A stretch of DNA of 64,000 nt, taken from NCBI RefSeq assembly GCF_900177725.1, contig NZ_FXAT01000005.1:124001-188000 (forward strand). The letters are read 5' to 3'. The notes below the pieces were generated by a model that was not told the DNA's origin, did not search any database, and saw only the letters and a program-made list of their open reading frames with translations. A program made the translations under genes and the position numbers. Position 1 is the first letter of the stretch; each line of letters opens with the position of its first letter. Below, in pieces: positions 15,116 to 23,976 of the stretch. This DNA comes from Paraburkholderia susongensis (GTDB taxonomy: Bacteria; Pseudomonadota; Gammaproteobacteria; Burkholderiales; Burkholderiaceae).

Positions 15116-16375
15116 TTATAAGAAAGACCGTTGATGCAGCCATTCGCCGACCGCGCGCGCGGCAATCGTCCGGCCCGGTTCATCACCGGCCTCCAGCGGC
15201 CTGCCGTGATGATCGCCACGCACGCGAACGTGGGTCTTATCGTTCGAACCGATACCGGCAAAGATGTCGGCAATGGCCAATGGAAAAGTGGTTTGATCGC
15301 CGGTGTATTCGACCAGCAGCGAGGGCACGACGACCGAAGGTGTGGTGGTTTCCAGCGCTGCGTTCGACGAGAGGCCGGACCATGTCGAGAGCCACGATTC
15401 CGGTGAACACAGGCGTCCAAAACCGACCGAGCCATAGTTCGAGATGACCGGATTGGGCGACCACAGCGAACCGGGCTTGCGCTCGGACGGATCGAGCGAG
15501 GCATCCAGACAGCGCAAATCGGCGTCGGTCCGCCATACGGTCATGACCGGCGTGTGGTTGGCCACGAGCTTCTGCCGACGGGTCGCCGCCTTGTCCTTCA
15601 CGGCTTGCCGCGCGTCCTGGCGCACGGCGATCAATTGGCGTGCTATCCGGTCGAGGCGCGCGACGCGCTCGCGCTGTGCATCGCGATAACGGGTGACGAA
15701 CTCAGCGCTATAGCGTGTCGCCCCCGGTTCGCGGGAATAGCCGTTCTCGGGGTCGAACGGGTTCAACGTGTCGTCGATCGATAGCGCATCGCCTTCGTCG
15801 GTAACCGACGGATCAATGCAACCCATCAATAAACGGCCCTGCCCCGGATGCGGCGCCAGAAAGATCATGCCGTCCACCATCGGCATGGTCGCGCTTGCCA
15901 GATGGGTAGCGCGGCCCCCAGGCGTCTTTGCGATCCGGTCTTGCGCGCGAAGCGCCGATTGCTGGATGTAGAAACTATAGAGCCCGGAACCGCCCGAATT
16001 GCCGAGCAATACGATGCGCTCGAAACCTGCCTCGCGCAGATAGCGCAAGCCGGCCGCGACGTCGTGCAGGGCAAGCTCATGCTCGAGCCGCAGATCGTTG
16101 CCGACCGAGCGTGCCGCCTGCGCCCAGACCGACGCGCCCGCACGCAATAGCCCTGGAATCAGATAGTGGAACGTAAAGTTCTCGCGTGGGTGCATCAGGC
16201 AAACGACCGTTTTCGCCGATGCGCCGCGATACAGCACGCCGCATGTGGCCGCACCATCTTCGGTGCGCAACGCGACGCTGGCCTGTTGCGCGGCGGGCGG
16301 CAAGGCGTCGGGAAACCAGTCAATCGTCAACGCATGAGGACGTTCGAGAACTGCACCGGCGGGTATGTTGCTCAT
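15116..16375 (-). CDS. Alpha/beta hydrolase of unusual length, first gene of the aryl-CoA operon
   Basis: A 419-residue alpha/beta hydrolase. The nucleophile elbow is GNSGGS with Ser127; the acid is plausibly Asp360 (TGDQT) and the base His389 or His390 (GDHHG). Oxyanion-side sequence is CLMHPREN at residues 59-66. A charged insert (about residues 170-330) with several Arg/Ala helices separates the nucleophile from the acid, making the protein longer than the usual 280-300 residues. No signal peptide is visible. It could be a thioesterase or a C-C or ester hydrolase that supplies the acid or releases the product. It leads the operon and has a strong promoter upstream. Confidence 0.8.
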   Translation of the reverse strand: MSNIPAGAVLERPHALTIDWFPDALPPAAQQASVALRTEDGAATCGVLYRGASAKTVVCLMHPRENFTFHYLIPGLLRAGASVWAQAARSVGNDLRLEHELALHDVAAGLRYLREAGFERIVLLGNSGGSGLYSFYIQQSALRAQDRIAKTPGGRATHLASATMPMVDGMIFLAPHPGQGRLLMGCIDPSVTDEGDALSIDDTLNPFDPENGYSREPGATRYSAEFVTRYRDAQRERVARLDRIARQLIAVRQDARQAVKDKAATRRQKLVANHTPVMTVWRTDADLRCLDASLDPSERKPGSLWSPNPVISNYGSVGFGRLCSPESWLSTWSGLSSNAALETTTPSVVVPSLLVEYTGDQTTFPLAIADIFAGIGSNDKTHVRVRGDHHGRPLEAGDEPGRTIAARAVGEWLHQRSFL

Positions 16376-16394
16376 ATCAATGCCTCCGTATCCG

Positions 16395-16430
16395 TTGACG
16401 TTAGTATAGCTTTTTTGACGTCAACGTCAA
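16395..16430 (-). promoter_or_regulatory. Promoter of the aryl-CoA operon with TTGAC repeat operator
   Basis: On the minus strand, -35 TTGACG (16430-16425) and -10 TATACT (16408-16403) are 16 bases apart and point at the hydrolase ATG at 16375. On the plus strand the same region holds TTGACG at 16395 and again at 16415, with starts 20 bases apart, covering the -10 and -35 spacing. The motif TTGACGTTAGTATAG at 16395 is repeated almost exactly at 23976-23962 on the minus strand. A regulator bound here should block or shift polymerase. Confidence 0.6.
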
Positions 16431-16533
16431 ATTTTCGACAGAAAAATCTGACTGTATTCTTCGAAGCCCGTCATGCTGTTCCGGCATTGTCCGGCTGGAC
16501 GGCGCCCGTGCCTGTTATCGCGCCAGGCCCGGA

Positions 16534-17310
16534 CTAAAGAAACGACTGGCCGCCGTCAACGGTTACTACCTGCCCGGTGATGTGGCGGCCGGTTTCGCCA
16601 AGCAGAAACGTAATGGCCGCCGCCTGATCGGCCGCCTGCGCCATGCGTCCGAGTGGAATGCCGAGCCGCCATTGCGCGAGATTGCCGTTGATCGCGATCT
16701 CGTGCCGGACCGGGTCGGTGCCCATCATCGACGTGGCGGTCGAGCCGGGACACACGATGTTGACCGTGATGTTCTTGCGCGCCAGTTCAAGCGCCATGTA
16801 ACGGCCTAACTGGATCACCGCGGCTTTCGATGCGCCGTAGGCCGCAGCGGTCAGTTGCGGCTGGCGCGCGCCGATCGAAGCAACCAGAACGATGCGGCCT
16901 CGGCCCCGCTCCAGCATGTGCTTCGCGACCGTCTGCGAGACCAGAAACGCACCAGTGGCGTTGACCGCGAACATACGATCCCAGGTGGCGCGCGAAGTCG
17001 TCGTGAAGGACTCCGGCGAATACAGACCAGCCGCAACCACGAGACCGTCGAGCGCGCCGTGGTTCTGCACGACCGCTTCGACGACGTGCGCAATCGCGGC
17101 CTCGTCCGTGACATCGAGCGCATGGGCCGAATGCCGCTCGCCTCCCGGCAGATCGGCCACGAGTTCGCGGACACGCTCGCCATCGAGATCGGCCAGCGCG
17201 ATGCGGGCACCCTGTTCGGCCAGCATCTGTGCGGTCGCAAAACCAATCCCGTCGCGCGTGCCGCCGCCAACGACCAGCACTGACTTGCCTTCAAAAGTGG
17301 ACAGACTCAC
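16534..17310 (-). CDS. SDR oxidoreductase
   Basis: A 258-residue short-chain dehydrogenase. Cofactor loop GGGTRDGIGFA starts at residue 15, with Ser145 in VLVASIGARQ and Tyr158-x3-Lys162 (YGASK). The usual NNAG is replaced by VVAAGLYSPE, so this member deviates in the structural motif. The GTG at 17310 is preceded by AAGGGG. It is the last gene of the leftward importer/SDR operon and 46 bases after the neighbouring SDR. Likely an NAD(P)-dependent alcohol or beta-hydroxyacyl dehydrogenase; substrate unknown. Confidence 0.88.
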   Translation of the reverse strand: MSLSTFEGKSVLVVGGGTRDGIGFATAQMLAEQGARIALADLDGERVRELVADLPGGERHSAHALDVTDEAAIAHVVEAVVQNHGALDGLVVAAGLYSPESFTTTSRATWDRMFAVNATGAFLVSQTVAKHMLERGRGRIVLVASIGARQPQLTAAAYGASKAAVIQLGRYMALELARKNITVNIVCPGSTATSMMGTDPVRHEIAINGNLAQWRLGIPLGRMAQAADQAAAITFLLGETGRHITGQVVTVDGGQSFL

Positions 17311-17356
17311 AGCCAACCCCTTGCGTTGATATGAAATAGTGCGATGCGTACCGGGC

Positions 17357-18145
17357 TCATTTGGGCACCTGATACAGACCGGCCTGGCTAGCCACCTTCC
17401 AATAGGCCGCACCTGCGGTAAAGCCGCCGTCCACGACGATCTCCTCACCGGTGATGCCGCCCGACGCAGGGCCCGCCAGGAACGCGACGACGGATGCAAT
17501 CTCCTCGGCTTCGACCGCGCGGCCGGCCGGTGTCATGTCGATCATCGGTTGCAGATGCGGTGAATGGCGATTGATGTCGGTCACGACAAGTCCTGGGCAA
17601 ACACAGTTGACACGGACATTGAACGCCGCGAACTCGAGCGCAGCGGACTTCGTCAACCCGCGCACGCCCCATTTGCTCGCCGTATAGGCCGGATCCGCGT
17701 GCCCGGACAGCGCTGCATTGGACGCGATATTGACAATCGCACCGCTGCGTTGCGCGCACATGGTCGATGCGACCTGGCTCACACCGAGAAAGGTGCCTGT
17801 GAGATTGACGTCGAGTACCCGGCGCCACTCGGCTTCCGGATAGTTCGAGATCGTCTTGCGATAGAGAATGCCGGCGTTGTTGACGAGGACGTCGATACGC
17901 CCGCGCCACTCCAGTACTGCTGCGATGACCTGACTCCAGTTTTCCTGCGATGTCACATCGAGCTTGAAAAACCGCGCTTGCAGTCCTCGCTCCCGCAGTT
18001 CGGCAGCGCTCTGCTCGCCCTCCTCGGGCGTGACGTCGCAGATCGCAACATAGGCGCCTCCCTCGGCGAACAATGTCGACTCGACGCGTCCCATACCGCG
18101 TGCGCCGCCGGTGACAATGACAACCTTCTCCTGAAATGTCTGCAT
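17357..18145 (-). CDS. SDR oxidoreductase
   Basis: A 262-residue classical short-chain dehydrogenase. It has TGGARGMGR at residues 12-20, Asp37 at the end of beta-2 (ICDVTP, NAD preference), NNAGI at 89-93, Ser142 and Tyr154-x3-Lys158 (YTASK). A ribosome site, AGGAA, precedes the ATG at 18145. The sequence is close to 3-alpha/20-beta-hydroxysteroid dehydrogenase-like and cyclohexanol dehydrogenase-like SDRs. It is in line with two other SDR genes behind the ABC transporter, so it probably acts on the compound imported or a later intermediate. Confidence 0.9.
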   Translation of the reverse strand: MQTFQEKVVIVTGGARGMGRVESTLFAEGGAYVAICDVTPEEGEQSAAELRERGLQARFFKLDVTSQENWSQVIAAVLEWRGRIDVLVNNAGILYRKTISNYPEAEWRRVLDVNLTGTFLGVSQVASTMCAQRSGAIVNIASNAALSGHADPAYTASKWGVRGLTKSAALEFAAFNVRVNCVCPGLVVTDINRHSPHLQPMIDMTPAGRAVEAEEIASVVAFLAGPASGGITGEEIVVDGGFTAGAAYWKVASQAGLYQVPK

Positions 18146-18192
18146 GCTGGTTCCTGTGATGAATTCGATGACAGCGCGATGCGCTGCTCAAC

Positions 18193-18224
18193 GAGGTAAT
18201 GAGGCAATGAGGTAATGAGGTAAT
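18193..18224. repeat. Four 8-base tandem repeats GAGGTAAT
   Basis: Four tandem copies of GAGGTAAT; the second has C for T at position 5. They occupy the gap between two SDR genes, 10 bases from the stop codon of the upstream one. Copy number may vary. Confidence 0.95.
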
Positions 18225-18234
18225 GGAGTAGCGG

Positions 18235-19101
18235 CTATCGGTCCGGCATGATCGTCCTGCCGACGAGAGGCCAACCGATCGGCGCAACCGAAGCATCGCC
18301 GGCTGTCACGGCAGCCTCGGGTGTCCAGGTGGCGGCCAGCACCCGCTTGCCGTTCGGCGCGCGATTGCCTTCCGATACCAGCCACGCGAGCGGCGCAACC
18401 AGCGCTTGCGGCGGTACCAGCTTCGAACGGTCGAAGCCCGCCTCGTCGGGAATCATCGGCGTATCGGCGGGGCCGCCCGGCACGAGCACGTTGACGGTCA
18501 CGCCGGTGCCGGCAAGGTCCTGGACCATGATGGCCGAATGCGATTCGAGCGCGGCCTTCGAGCCGCCGTATGGTGCGAAGCCGCGTCGCATCATCGATTC
18601 ATGACTGGTCGTGACATTGACGACGCGCCCCCAGTGTTGCGCGCGCATGCGCCGCGCGGCGTGGATCGCGAGCAGGAACGGCGCGACGGCGTTGATCTCG
18701 AAGAAGAGCCGCACCATGTCATCGGATAAATCCACAAACGAAGGAGGATGGTCGAAGTAATCCGGGCTGACGAGAGACGGCCCCACACCCGCGTTATTGA
18801 CCAGTATGTCGATACCGCCAAGCGTTTCGTCCGCCCTGTGCATCACGTCCGCGACTGCATCGGGTTGCGTCAGGTCGCAGGCGAAGCTGAAGGCATTGAC
18901 TGCGCCGCGCCGCCCATTTGCCTGCGCGACCGCTTCCACGACCTGCTGGGCATCACGATCGACGAACAGCACGGTGTGGCCAGCGTCGAGCAGCCCGTTC
19001 GCCATCGCGCGGCCAAGCCCGCGCGCCGCACCCGTGACGACGGCGCGCCGGCGAATCCCGGCGGGCACGTCGTCGATCGTGCCATTTCCCACAGTTGTCA
19101 T
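18235..19101 (-). CDS. SDR oxidoreductase
   Basis: A 288-residue short-chain dehydrogenase with TGAARGLGRAM from residue 23, Asp48 after beta-2, NNAGVG at 102-107, a serine in NVTTSHES and Tyr178-x3-Lys182 (YGGSK). The serine region is shifted (NVTTSHESMM), so the active site is a variant. A GGAG ribosome site precedes the ATG at 19101. It lies 61 bases after the permease gene and begins the run of three SDR genes; substrate and direction unknown. Confidence 0.9.
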   Translation of the reverse strand: MTTVGNGTIDDVPAGIRRRAVVTGAARGLGRAMANGLLDAGHTVLFVDRDAQQVVEAVAQANGRRGAVNAFSFACDLTQPDAVADVMHRADETLGGIDILVNNAGVGPSLVSPDYFDHPPSFVDLSDDMVRLFFEINAVAPFLLAIHAARRMRAQHWGRVVNVTTSHESMMRRGFAPYGGSKAALESHSAIMVQDLAGTGVTVNVLVPGGPADTPMIPDEAGFDRSKLVPPQALVAPLAWLVSEGNRAPNGKRVLAATWTPEAAVTAGDASVAPIGWPLVGRTIMPDR

Positions 19102-19162
19102 CTCATCGACTCCATAAAGGGCAAGGAAACATCGGCCGCGTCATGAACGGCACAGCGCGCGT

Positions 19163-21073
19163 CTACGACGTTTTGGCGACGAGTTCTTCGTTCGCCTTCG
19201 GCGGTGCCGGCGCGCGCCGATTGAACAACCGGGCAGCTTCGCCCACGATTCCGCGCCGGAACACCAGCACACAAACCATAAAGATCGCGCCCTGGATAAC
19301 CGTCACCCACGCGCCCAGCGCCGCCAGGTAGTTCTCCATCGCCGCCGCGACGGCCGCGCCGACGATCGGCCCGGAGAACGTACCCACGCCGCCCAGAATC
19401 GCCATCAGGATCGCGAGTCCCGACATCGACCAGTGAACGTTGTTGAGCGACGCCAGCTGGAACACCAGCGAATCGAGCGAACCCGCCACACCCGCCATCG
19501 TCGCTGACAGCACGAACGTGAGCAGCTTGAAGTAATGCGTCTCGTAGCCCAGCGAGATGGCGCGCTGCTCGTTCTCCCGGATGCCTTTCAGCACGTTGCC
19601 GAACGGCGAATGAATGGCGCGATAGATGACCCACAGCCCGCCCACGCAGATGACGAACACGAAGTAGTACAGCGCCGTGGTGTTGCTGAGATCGATCCTG
19701 CCGAACAGCATGCCGCGCGGCACGTCCTGGATGCCCTCGTCGGCGTGCGTGAACGGCGCCTGCAACGAAAAGAAATAGACAAGCTGTGCGAGCGCGAGTG
19801 TCACCATCGAGAAATAGATGCCCTGCCGGCGAATCGAGACGAAACCGAACGCCAGTCCCATCACCGCCGCAACGGCCGCGCCGGCGAGAACGCCGAGCAA
19901 CGGGTCGAAGCCGTACTCCTTCATGCAATGCGCGGTCACATAGCCGGCGAAGCCGTAGAACGCCGCGTGGCCGAAAGACAGCAGGCCGCCGTAGCCGAGC
20001 AGCAGATTGAACGCGCTAGCGAACAGCGCGAAGCACAGCACCTTCATCAGGAACACCGGATAGACGAGCGCTGGCGCCACGAGGCCGAGCGCGAGCAGAA
20101 GCAGTATCAGCACGCGCGTCGTGGCCGGCGAGCAGAACGGCCGCGTCGGTTCGCAGTGCACCGCCTGTCCCTGGCCTGTCAGCAATGCGTTGCCGAAAAG
20201 TCCCGCCGGACGCACCAGCAGCACGACGACCATAATCATGAATACGACGGTCGTCGAGGCCTCGGGGTAGAAAACGCGCGTCAGGCCTTCGGCCACGCCG
20301 AGAGCGAATCCCGAGACGATCGCGCCCATGATCGATCCCATGCCGCCGATCACGACGATCGCGAACACCACGATGATGACGTCCGAGCCCATCTGGGCAT
20401 TGGCCTGGTAAATCGGCGCGGCCATCACGCCCGCGAGCGCCGCGAGGCCCACGCCGAACCCATAAGTCAAGGTGACGAGGCGCGGCACGTTGATGCCGAA
20501 CGCGCGGGTCAGCCCGGGATTTTCGGTCGCGGCCCGCAGATGCGCGCCGAGCGATGTGCGCTCGATCACGTACCACGTCGCGAGGCAGACCGAGAGCGCG
20601 GCGCCGATCACCCACACACGATAGGCGGGCAGAAAAATGAAGCCCAGATCCCATGCCGCGCCAAGCGAAGGCGGAATCGGATAAGGCACGCCCGTCGAGC
20701 CGAACCTGTAGCGCACGAGTCCCTCGATCACGAGCGACATACCGAACGTGAGCAGCATGCCGTACAGATGGTTGAGACGGTACATGTGCTTGAGCAACGT
20801 ACGTTCGAGCACGATGCCGAAGCCGCCGACCAGAATGGGCGCGACGATCAGCGTAGGCCAGTAGCCGAGGCCGAATGTATCGAGCAGCACATAGGCGCCC
20901 AGCGCCCCCAGCATGTATTGCGCGCCGTGCGCGAAGTTCACGATGCCCAGCAAGCCGAAGATCACCGCGAGGCCAAGACTGAGCATCGCGTAAAAGCCGC
21001 CGTTGATGAGGCCGATCAGCAACTGTCCGAAAAACGCCGCGGGCGGCGGCAAAGCTTGAAGTAACGAGTCCAT
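19163..21073 (-). CDS. Fused branched-chain-type ABC permease (LivH-LivM)
   Basis: A 636-residue membrane protein joining two HAAT-family permeases in one chain. Residues 1-300 are LivH-like (GFYAMLSLGLAVIFGLLG, and VIGGMGSIMGAIVSG near 255-270). After a short hydrophilic linker (about 305-320), residues 325-620 are LivM-like (LLGYGGLLSFGHAAFYGFAG, GTFSGPIVGA). Normally these are separate proteins of about 300 residues. Ribosome site AGGAG precedes the ATG. It is part of an operon with both ATPases and the binding protein, a five-domain importer for a branched-chain amino acid or an aromatic/aliphatic acid. Confidence 0.93.
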   Translation of the reverse strand: MDSLLQALPPPAAFFGQLLIGLINGGFYAMLSLGLAVIFGLLGIVNFAHGAQYMLGALGAYVLLDTFGLGYWPTLIVAPILVGGFGIVLERTLLKHMYRLNHLYGMLLTFGMSLVIEGLVRYRFGSTGVPYPIPPSLGAAWDLGFIFLPAYRVWVIGAALSVCLATWYVIERTSLGAHLRAATENPGLTRAFGINVPRLVTLTYGFGVGLAALAGVMAAPIYQANAQMGSDVIIVVFAIVVIGGMGSIMGAIVSGFALGVAEGLTRVFYPEASTTVVFMIMVVVLLVRPAGLFGNALLTGQGQAVHCEPTRPFCSPATTRVLILLLLALGLVAPALVYPVFLMKVLCFALFASAFNLLLGYGGLLSFGHAAFYGFAGYVTAHCMKEYGFDPLLGVLAGAAVAAVMGLAFGFVSIRRQGIYFSMVTLALAQLVYFFSLQAPFTHADEGIQDVPRGMLFGRIDLSNTTALYYFVFVICVGGLWVIYRAIHSPFGNVLKGIRENEQRAISLGYETHYFKLLTFVLSATMAGVAGSLDSLVFQLASLNNVHWSMSGLAILMAILGGVGTFSGPIVGAAVAAAMENYLAALGAWVTVIQGAIFMVCVLVFRRGIVGEAARLFNRRAPAPPKANEELVAKTS

Positions 21074-21124
21074 CTTCTGCTCCTGATCCGTATCAGATGT
21101 CGTGCGATGCGGGGCTTGCCGCTC

Positions 21125-21856
21125 TCAGACCGACAGGTATTGATTGACGCGTTCGCTGCCGCTGTCGAAAGCGGCGCGCGGGATCATATCGACCACGCGG
21201 CCATGCTCGACGATGTAGTGACGATCGGCGACGCCCGCCGCGAAGTGAGCGTTCTGCTCGACCAGCAGGATGGTGAATCCCCGCTGTTTGAGCGTACCGA
21301 TCAGCATGCCGATCTGTTCGACGATGACGGGCGCGAGACCCTCGGTCGGCTCATCGAGCAGCAACAGCCGCGCGCCGGTGCGCAGGATGCGGGCGATCGC
21401 GAGCATCTGCAGTTCGCCGCCCGACATGCACGTGCCCTGACTTTGGCGGCGCTCGTACAGGTTCGGGAAGATCCGGTAGATCTCGTCGACCGGCATGCCC
21501 CCGTCGGCCACCACCGGCGGCAGCAGCAGATTCTCGCCGACCGTCAGACTGGCGTAGATCCCCCGCTCCTCCGGACAATAAGCAATGCCCAGTTTCGCAA
21601 TACGTTCCGAAGGCAGTGTCGTGCAATCGCGGCCCGCAAAGCGAATCTCGCCGTCGCGGCGCCCGACGATGCCCATGATGGTCTTGAGCGTCGTCGATTT
21701 GCCCGCGCCGTTGCGGCCCAACAGCGTGACGACCTCGCCGCGCCCGATTTCGAAGTTCATGCCGTGCAGCACCTGCGATTCGCCGTACCAGGCCCGCAGG
21801 TTCCGTATCGTCAGCAGGACGTCGGCGGAATCGACGTGCGTCGTGTCGTCAGTCAT
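21125..21856 (-). CDS. ABC transporter ATP-binding protein, LivF type
   Basis: A 243-residue ATPase. Walker A is GRNGAGKST, the signature region reads CMSGGELQMLAI, and Walker B LLLLDEPTEGLAP is followed by the H-loop region; these are typical of LivF. The ATG at 21856 overlaps the LivG gene's stop by eight bases, and the preceding GGGGG stretch serves as the ribosome site. Together with LivG it energises the fused permease. Confidence 0.93.
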   Translation of the reverse strand: MTDDTTHVDSADVLLTIRNLRAWYGESQVLHGMNFEIGRGEVVTLLGRNGAGKSTTLKTIMGIVGRRDGEIRFAGRDCTTLPSERIAKLGIAYCPEERGIYASLTVGENLLLPPVVADGGMPVDEIYRIFPNLYERRQSQGTCMSGGELQMLAIARILRTGARLLLLDEPTEGLAPVIVEQIGMLIGTLKQRGFTILLVEQNAHFAAGVADRHYIVEHGRVVDMIPRAAFDSGSERVNQYLSV

Positions 21857-22601
21857 GGGCGGCCCCCATGTAAGCGGCGCGAACCTCGGGATCCTTCGAT
21901 ACCTCGGCATACGCGCCTTCGGCCAGCACCTTGCCGCGCGCCATCACGGTGATCCGGTTCGACAGTGCCGCGACCACGGACAGGTTGTGCTCGACCATCA
22001 ACACCGTGTAGCGTTCGCCGACCGTGGCGATCAGGTTCGAGACGGTGCCGATGTCTTCCCGGCCGAGGCCGGCCATCGGCTCGTCGAGCAACAGCAATTC
22101 GGGCTCGAGCGACAGCGTCGTGGCGATTTCGAGCGCGCGCCGCCGGCCATAAGACAGGTCGGCAGCGACCGCGTGTGTGTAGTCGGTGAGCCCCACTGCG
22201 GCGATCAGTTCTTCGGCGCGTTCATTGAGCACGTCGAGGCTGCGTTCGTTGCGCCAGAAATGAAGCGCGGTGCCGAGCTTGCGTTGCAGGGCAAGACGCA
22301 GGTTGTCGAGCACCGTCAGGTGCGGAAAGATCGCCGAGATCTGGAACGAGCGCACTATGCCCATGCGTGCAACCTCAGCAGCCCGGGCACGCGTGATGTC
22401 GTTGCCGCGATAGGTAATGGTGCCCGCCGTCGGTTGCAGGAACTTGGTCAGCAGGTTGAACACCGTGGTCTTGCCGGCTCCGTTGGGCCCGATCAACGCG
22501 TGGATGTGACCGCGTTCAATACGCAGATCCACGCCGCCGACCGCAAGATGGCCGCCGAATTGCTTGATGAGCCCCCGTGCTTCGAGAATGTACTGACTCA
22601 T
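21849..22601 (-). CDS. ABC transporter ATP-binding protein, LivG type
   Basis: A 250-residue ATPase with Walker A GPNGAGKTT (residues 38-46), an RSFQISAIFPHLTVLDNL region characteristic of LivG, a diverged signature (DLSYGRRRALEIA) and Walker B LLLLDEPMAGL. The start at 22601 is 67 bases downstream of the binding-protein gene. It pairs with the LivF-type ATPase encoded right after it. Confidence 0.93.
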   Translation of the reverse strand: MSQYILEARGLIKQFGGHLAVGGVDLRIERGHIHALIGPNGAGKTTVFNLLTKFLQPTAGTITYRGNDITRARAAEVARMGIVRSFQISAIFPHLTVLDNLRLALQRKLGTALHFWRNERSLDVLNERAEELIAAVGLTDYTHAVAADLSYGRRRALEIATTLSLEPELLLLDEPMAGLGREDIGTVSNLIATVGERYTVLMVEHNLSVVAALSNRITVMARGKVLAEGAYAEVSKDPEVRAAYMGAAHD

Positions 22602-22668
22602 GAAATTACTCCTATGTCGTAGCGTGAGCCGGATGTGCCGGGAGAAAGCGTTGACGGAAGCCCCGGCA

Positions 22669-23910
22669 TCACTTTTTCACCAACGGGCATTCGCTGCGCG
22701 CTAGCGGCGAGTACGCTTCGTCGGGCGGCACGACGGCGAGCAATTCGGCGTAGTCGAATACCGATTTCGATTGCGACGGCATCTTCACTCTCGCGAGATA
22801 CATCGGACGGATCAGTTCGGTGTCGGCGCGGATATGGCCATTCCTGACGGCAAACGAGTTGACGGGCATCGCTTTCATCGCCGGCACGACAATCGTGGCG
22901 TCGTCGCTTCGGGTCTGCTGGACGGCTTTGAGGTAGTGAGTAACGGCCTCATACTCGGCAACGTGCGAAAACGCTGGCACGACGCCCGTTCTCGCCATGA
23001 AACGCTTCGACCAGGCGAGTGCGTCGGCATTCATCTCCGGGTAGAACGGTGTGGCAAATACGATGCCGGCCGCCTGATCAAGCCCCATCGCCTTGATGTC
23101 GGTTGCGAACAGTCCGCCGTTGGCGACCAGCGTGACACCGCCCTGCGTCATGCCGAACTGGCGGGCTGCCTTGACGACGTTGACCATGTCGGTGCCGCCG
23201 AAGCCGACCGCAAGGCTGGTAGGCCGCAACGCCTGCGCCTGCAGCACGAACGACGACACGTCGCCTGCATTGACCGGCACACGCACTTCACCGGCGAGCC
23301 GCCCACCACCGCTCTTGATGCCCTCGATCGCGGCGTTGTAGGCAGGCGGACCAGCGGCCGTGTCCTGCACCATCACGTACCACGCCTTGCCGAGCTTCTG
23401 GCTCACATAACGCGTGGGCGGGACACCGAGCGCGTAGAAATCGGGCGACCAGTGAATGCTGTTAGGCAGGCACGCCTTGCCGTTCAGCTCGGGAGTCTGG
23501 GCGATCGTGTAGACCACGGTGCGCGTCGGACGCGTCTTCGCGATCGCCGACGCAGCCATCGCGACCGACGAACCGGCCAGACTGAATACGGCGGCCACGT
23601 TGTCGCGATCGAACCATTGCGTGAGGATTGCCGAACCGACGGCAGGCTTCATCTGATGATCGGCTGTGACCAGTTCGATCTTGCGGCCGTTGACCGTGCC
23701 GCCGAAATCCTCGATCGCCATCTGCGCGGCGGCCACCGAGTATTTGCCCGCCAGATCGCTATAGGCCGACGACATGTCGGTCAGCACACCGATTTTCAGC
23801 GGGGCATTCGACTGGGCGGCAGCGGGCCATGCCGTGGTCAAGGCGGCAAACGCCAGCAGCGATGTGACACCGCATTTAGCGATACTGGCAATGAAGCGGC
23901 GAAAGTTCAT
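22669..23910 (-). CDS. Branched-chain-type ABC substrate-binding protein
   Basis: A 413-residue type-I periplasmic binding protein with a signal peptide (cut near PAAAQS/NAP). LKIGVLTDMSSAYSDLAGKYSVAAA is the family start (ligand-contact S/T and Y residues). HWSPDFYALGVPPTRYV and VKAARQFGM are familiar in binding proteins for aromatic or small organic acids. It leads the importer operon and has its promoter region in the gap to the divergent YciI gene. Ligand: probably the acid degraded by the neighbouring aryl-CoA genes; not proven. Confidence 0.9.
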   Translation of the reverse strand: MNFRRFIASIAKCGVTSLLAFAALTTAWPAAAQSNAPLKIGVLTDMSSAYSDLAGKYSVAAAQMAIEDFGGTVNGRKIELVTADHQMKPAVGSAILTQWFDRDNVAAVFSLAGSSVAMAASAIAKTRPTRTVVYTIAQTPELNGKACLPNSIHWSPDFYALGVPPTRYVSQKLGKAWYVMVQDTAAGPPAYNAAIEGIKSGGGRLAGEVRVPVNAGDVSSFVLQAQALRPTSLAVGFGGTDMVNVVKAARQFGMTQGGVTLVANGGLFATDIKAMGLDQAAGIVFATPFYPEMNADALAWSKRFMARTGVVPAFSHVAEYEAVTHYLKAVQQTRSDDATIVVPAMKAMPVNSFAVRNGHIRADTELIRPMYLARVKMPSQSKSVFDYAELLAVVPPDEAYSPLARSECPLVKK

Positions 23911-23950
23911 GACTGTGTCTCCGGTTGATTTAACATCTTGTTGTCGTTTG

Positions 23951-23976
23951 TGTCATTATTTCTACACTAACGTCAA
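23951..23976 (-). promoter_or_regulatory. TTGAC-pair site upstream of the importer operon
   Basis: Read on the minus strand, TTGACGTTAGTGTAG begins at 23976 and ATGACA begins 20 bases later. A second TTGACT lies nine bases upstream (23985-23980). The first 15 bases match the site at 16395 with one difference. It is 40-65 bases before the binding-protein ATG, overlapping where a -10 (AATAAT, 18 bases after the upstream TTGACT) would lie, so it is a likely operator. Confidence 0.55.

Noticed and set aside
19535..21064. Long plus-strand open frame of 509 codons
   Set aside because: It is the antisense of the fused LivHM gene, composed of Arg/His/Glu-rich low-complexity text with no family motif; the minus-strand frame carries the permease signatures.
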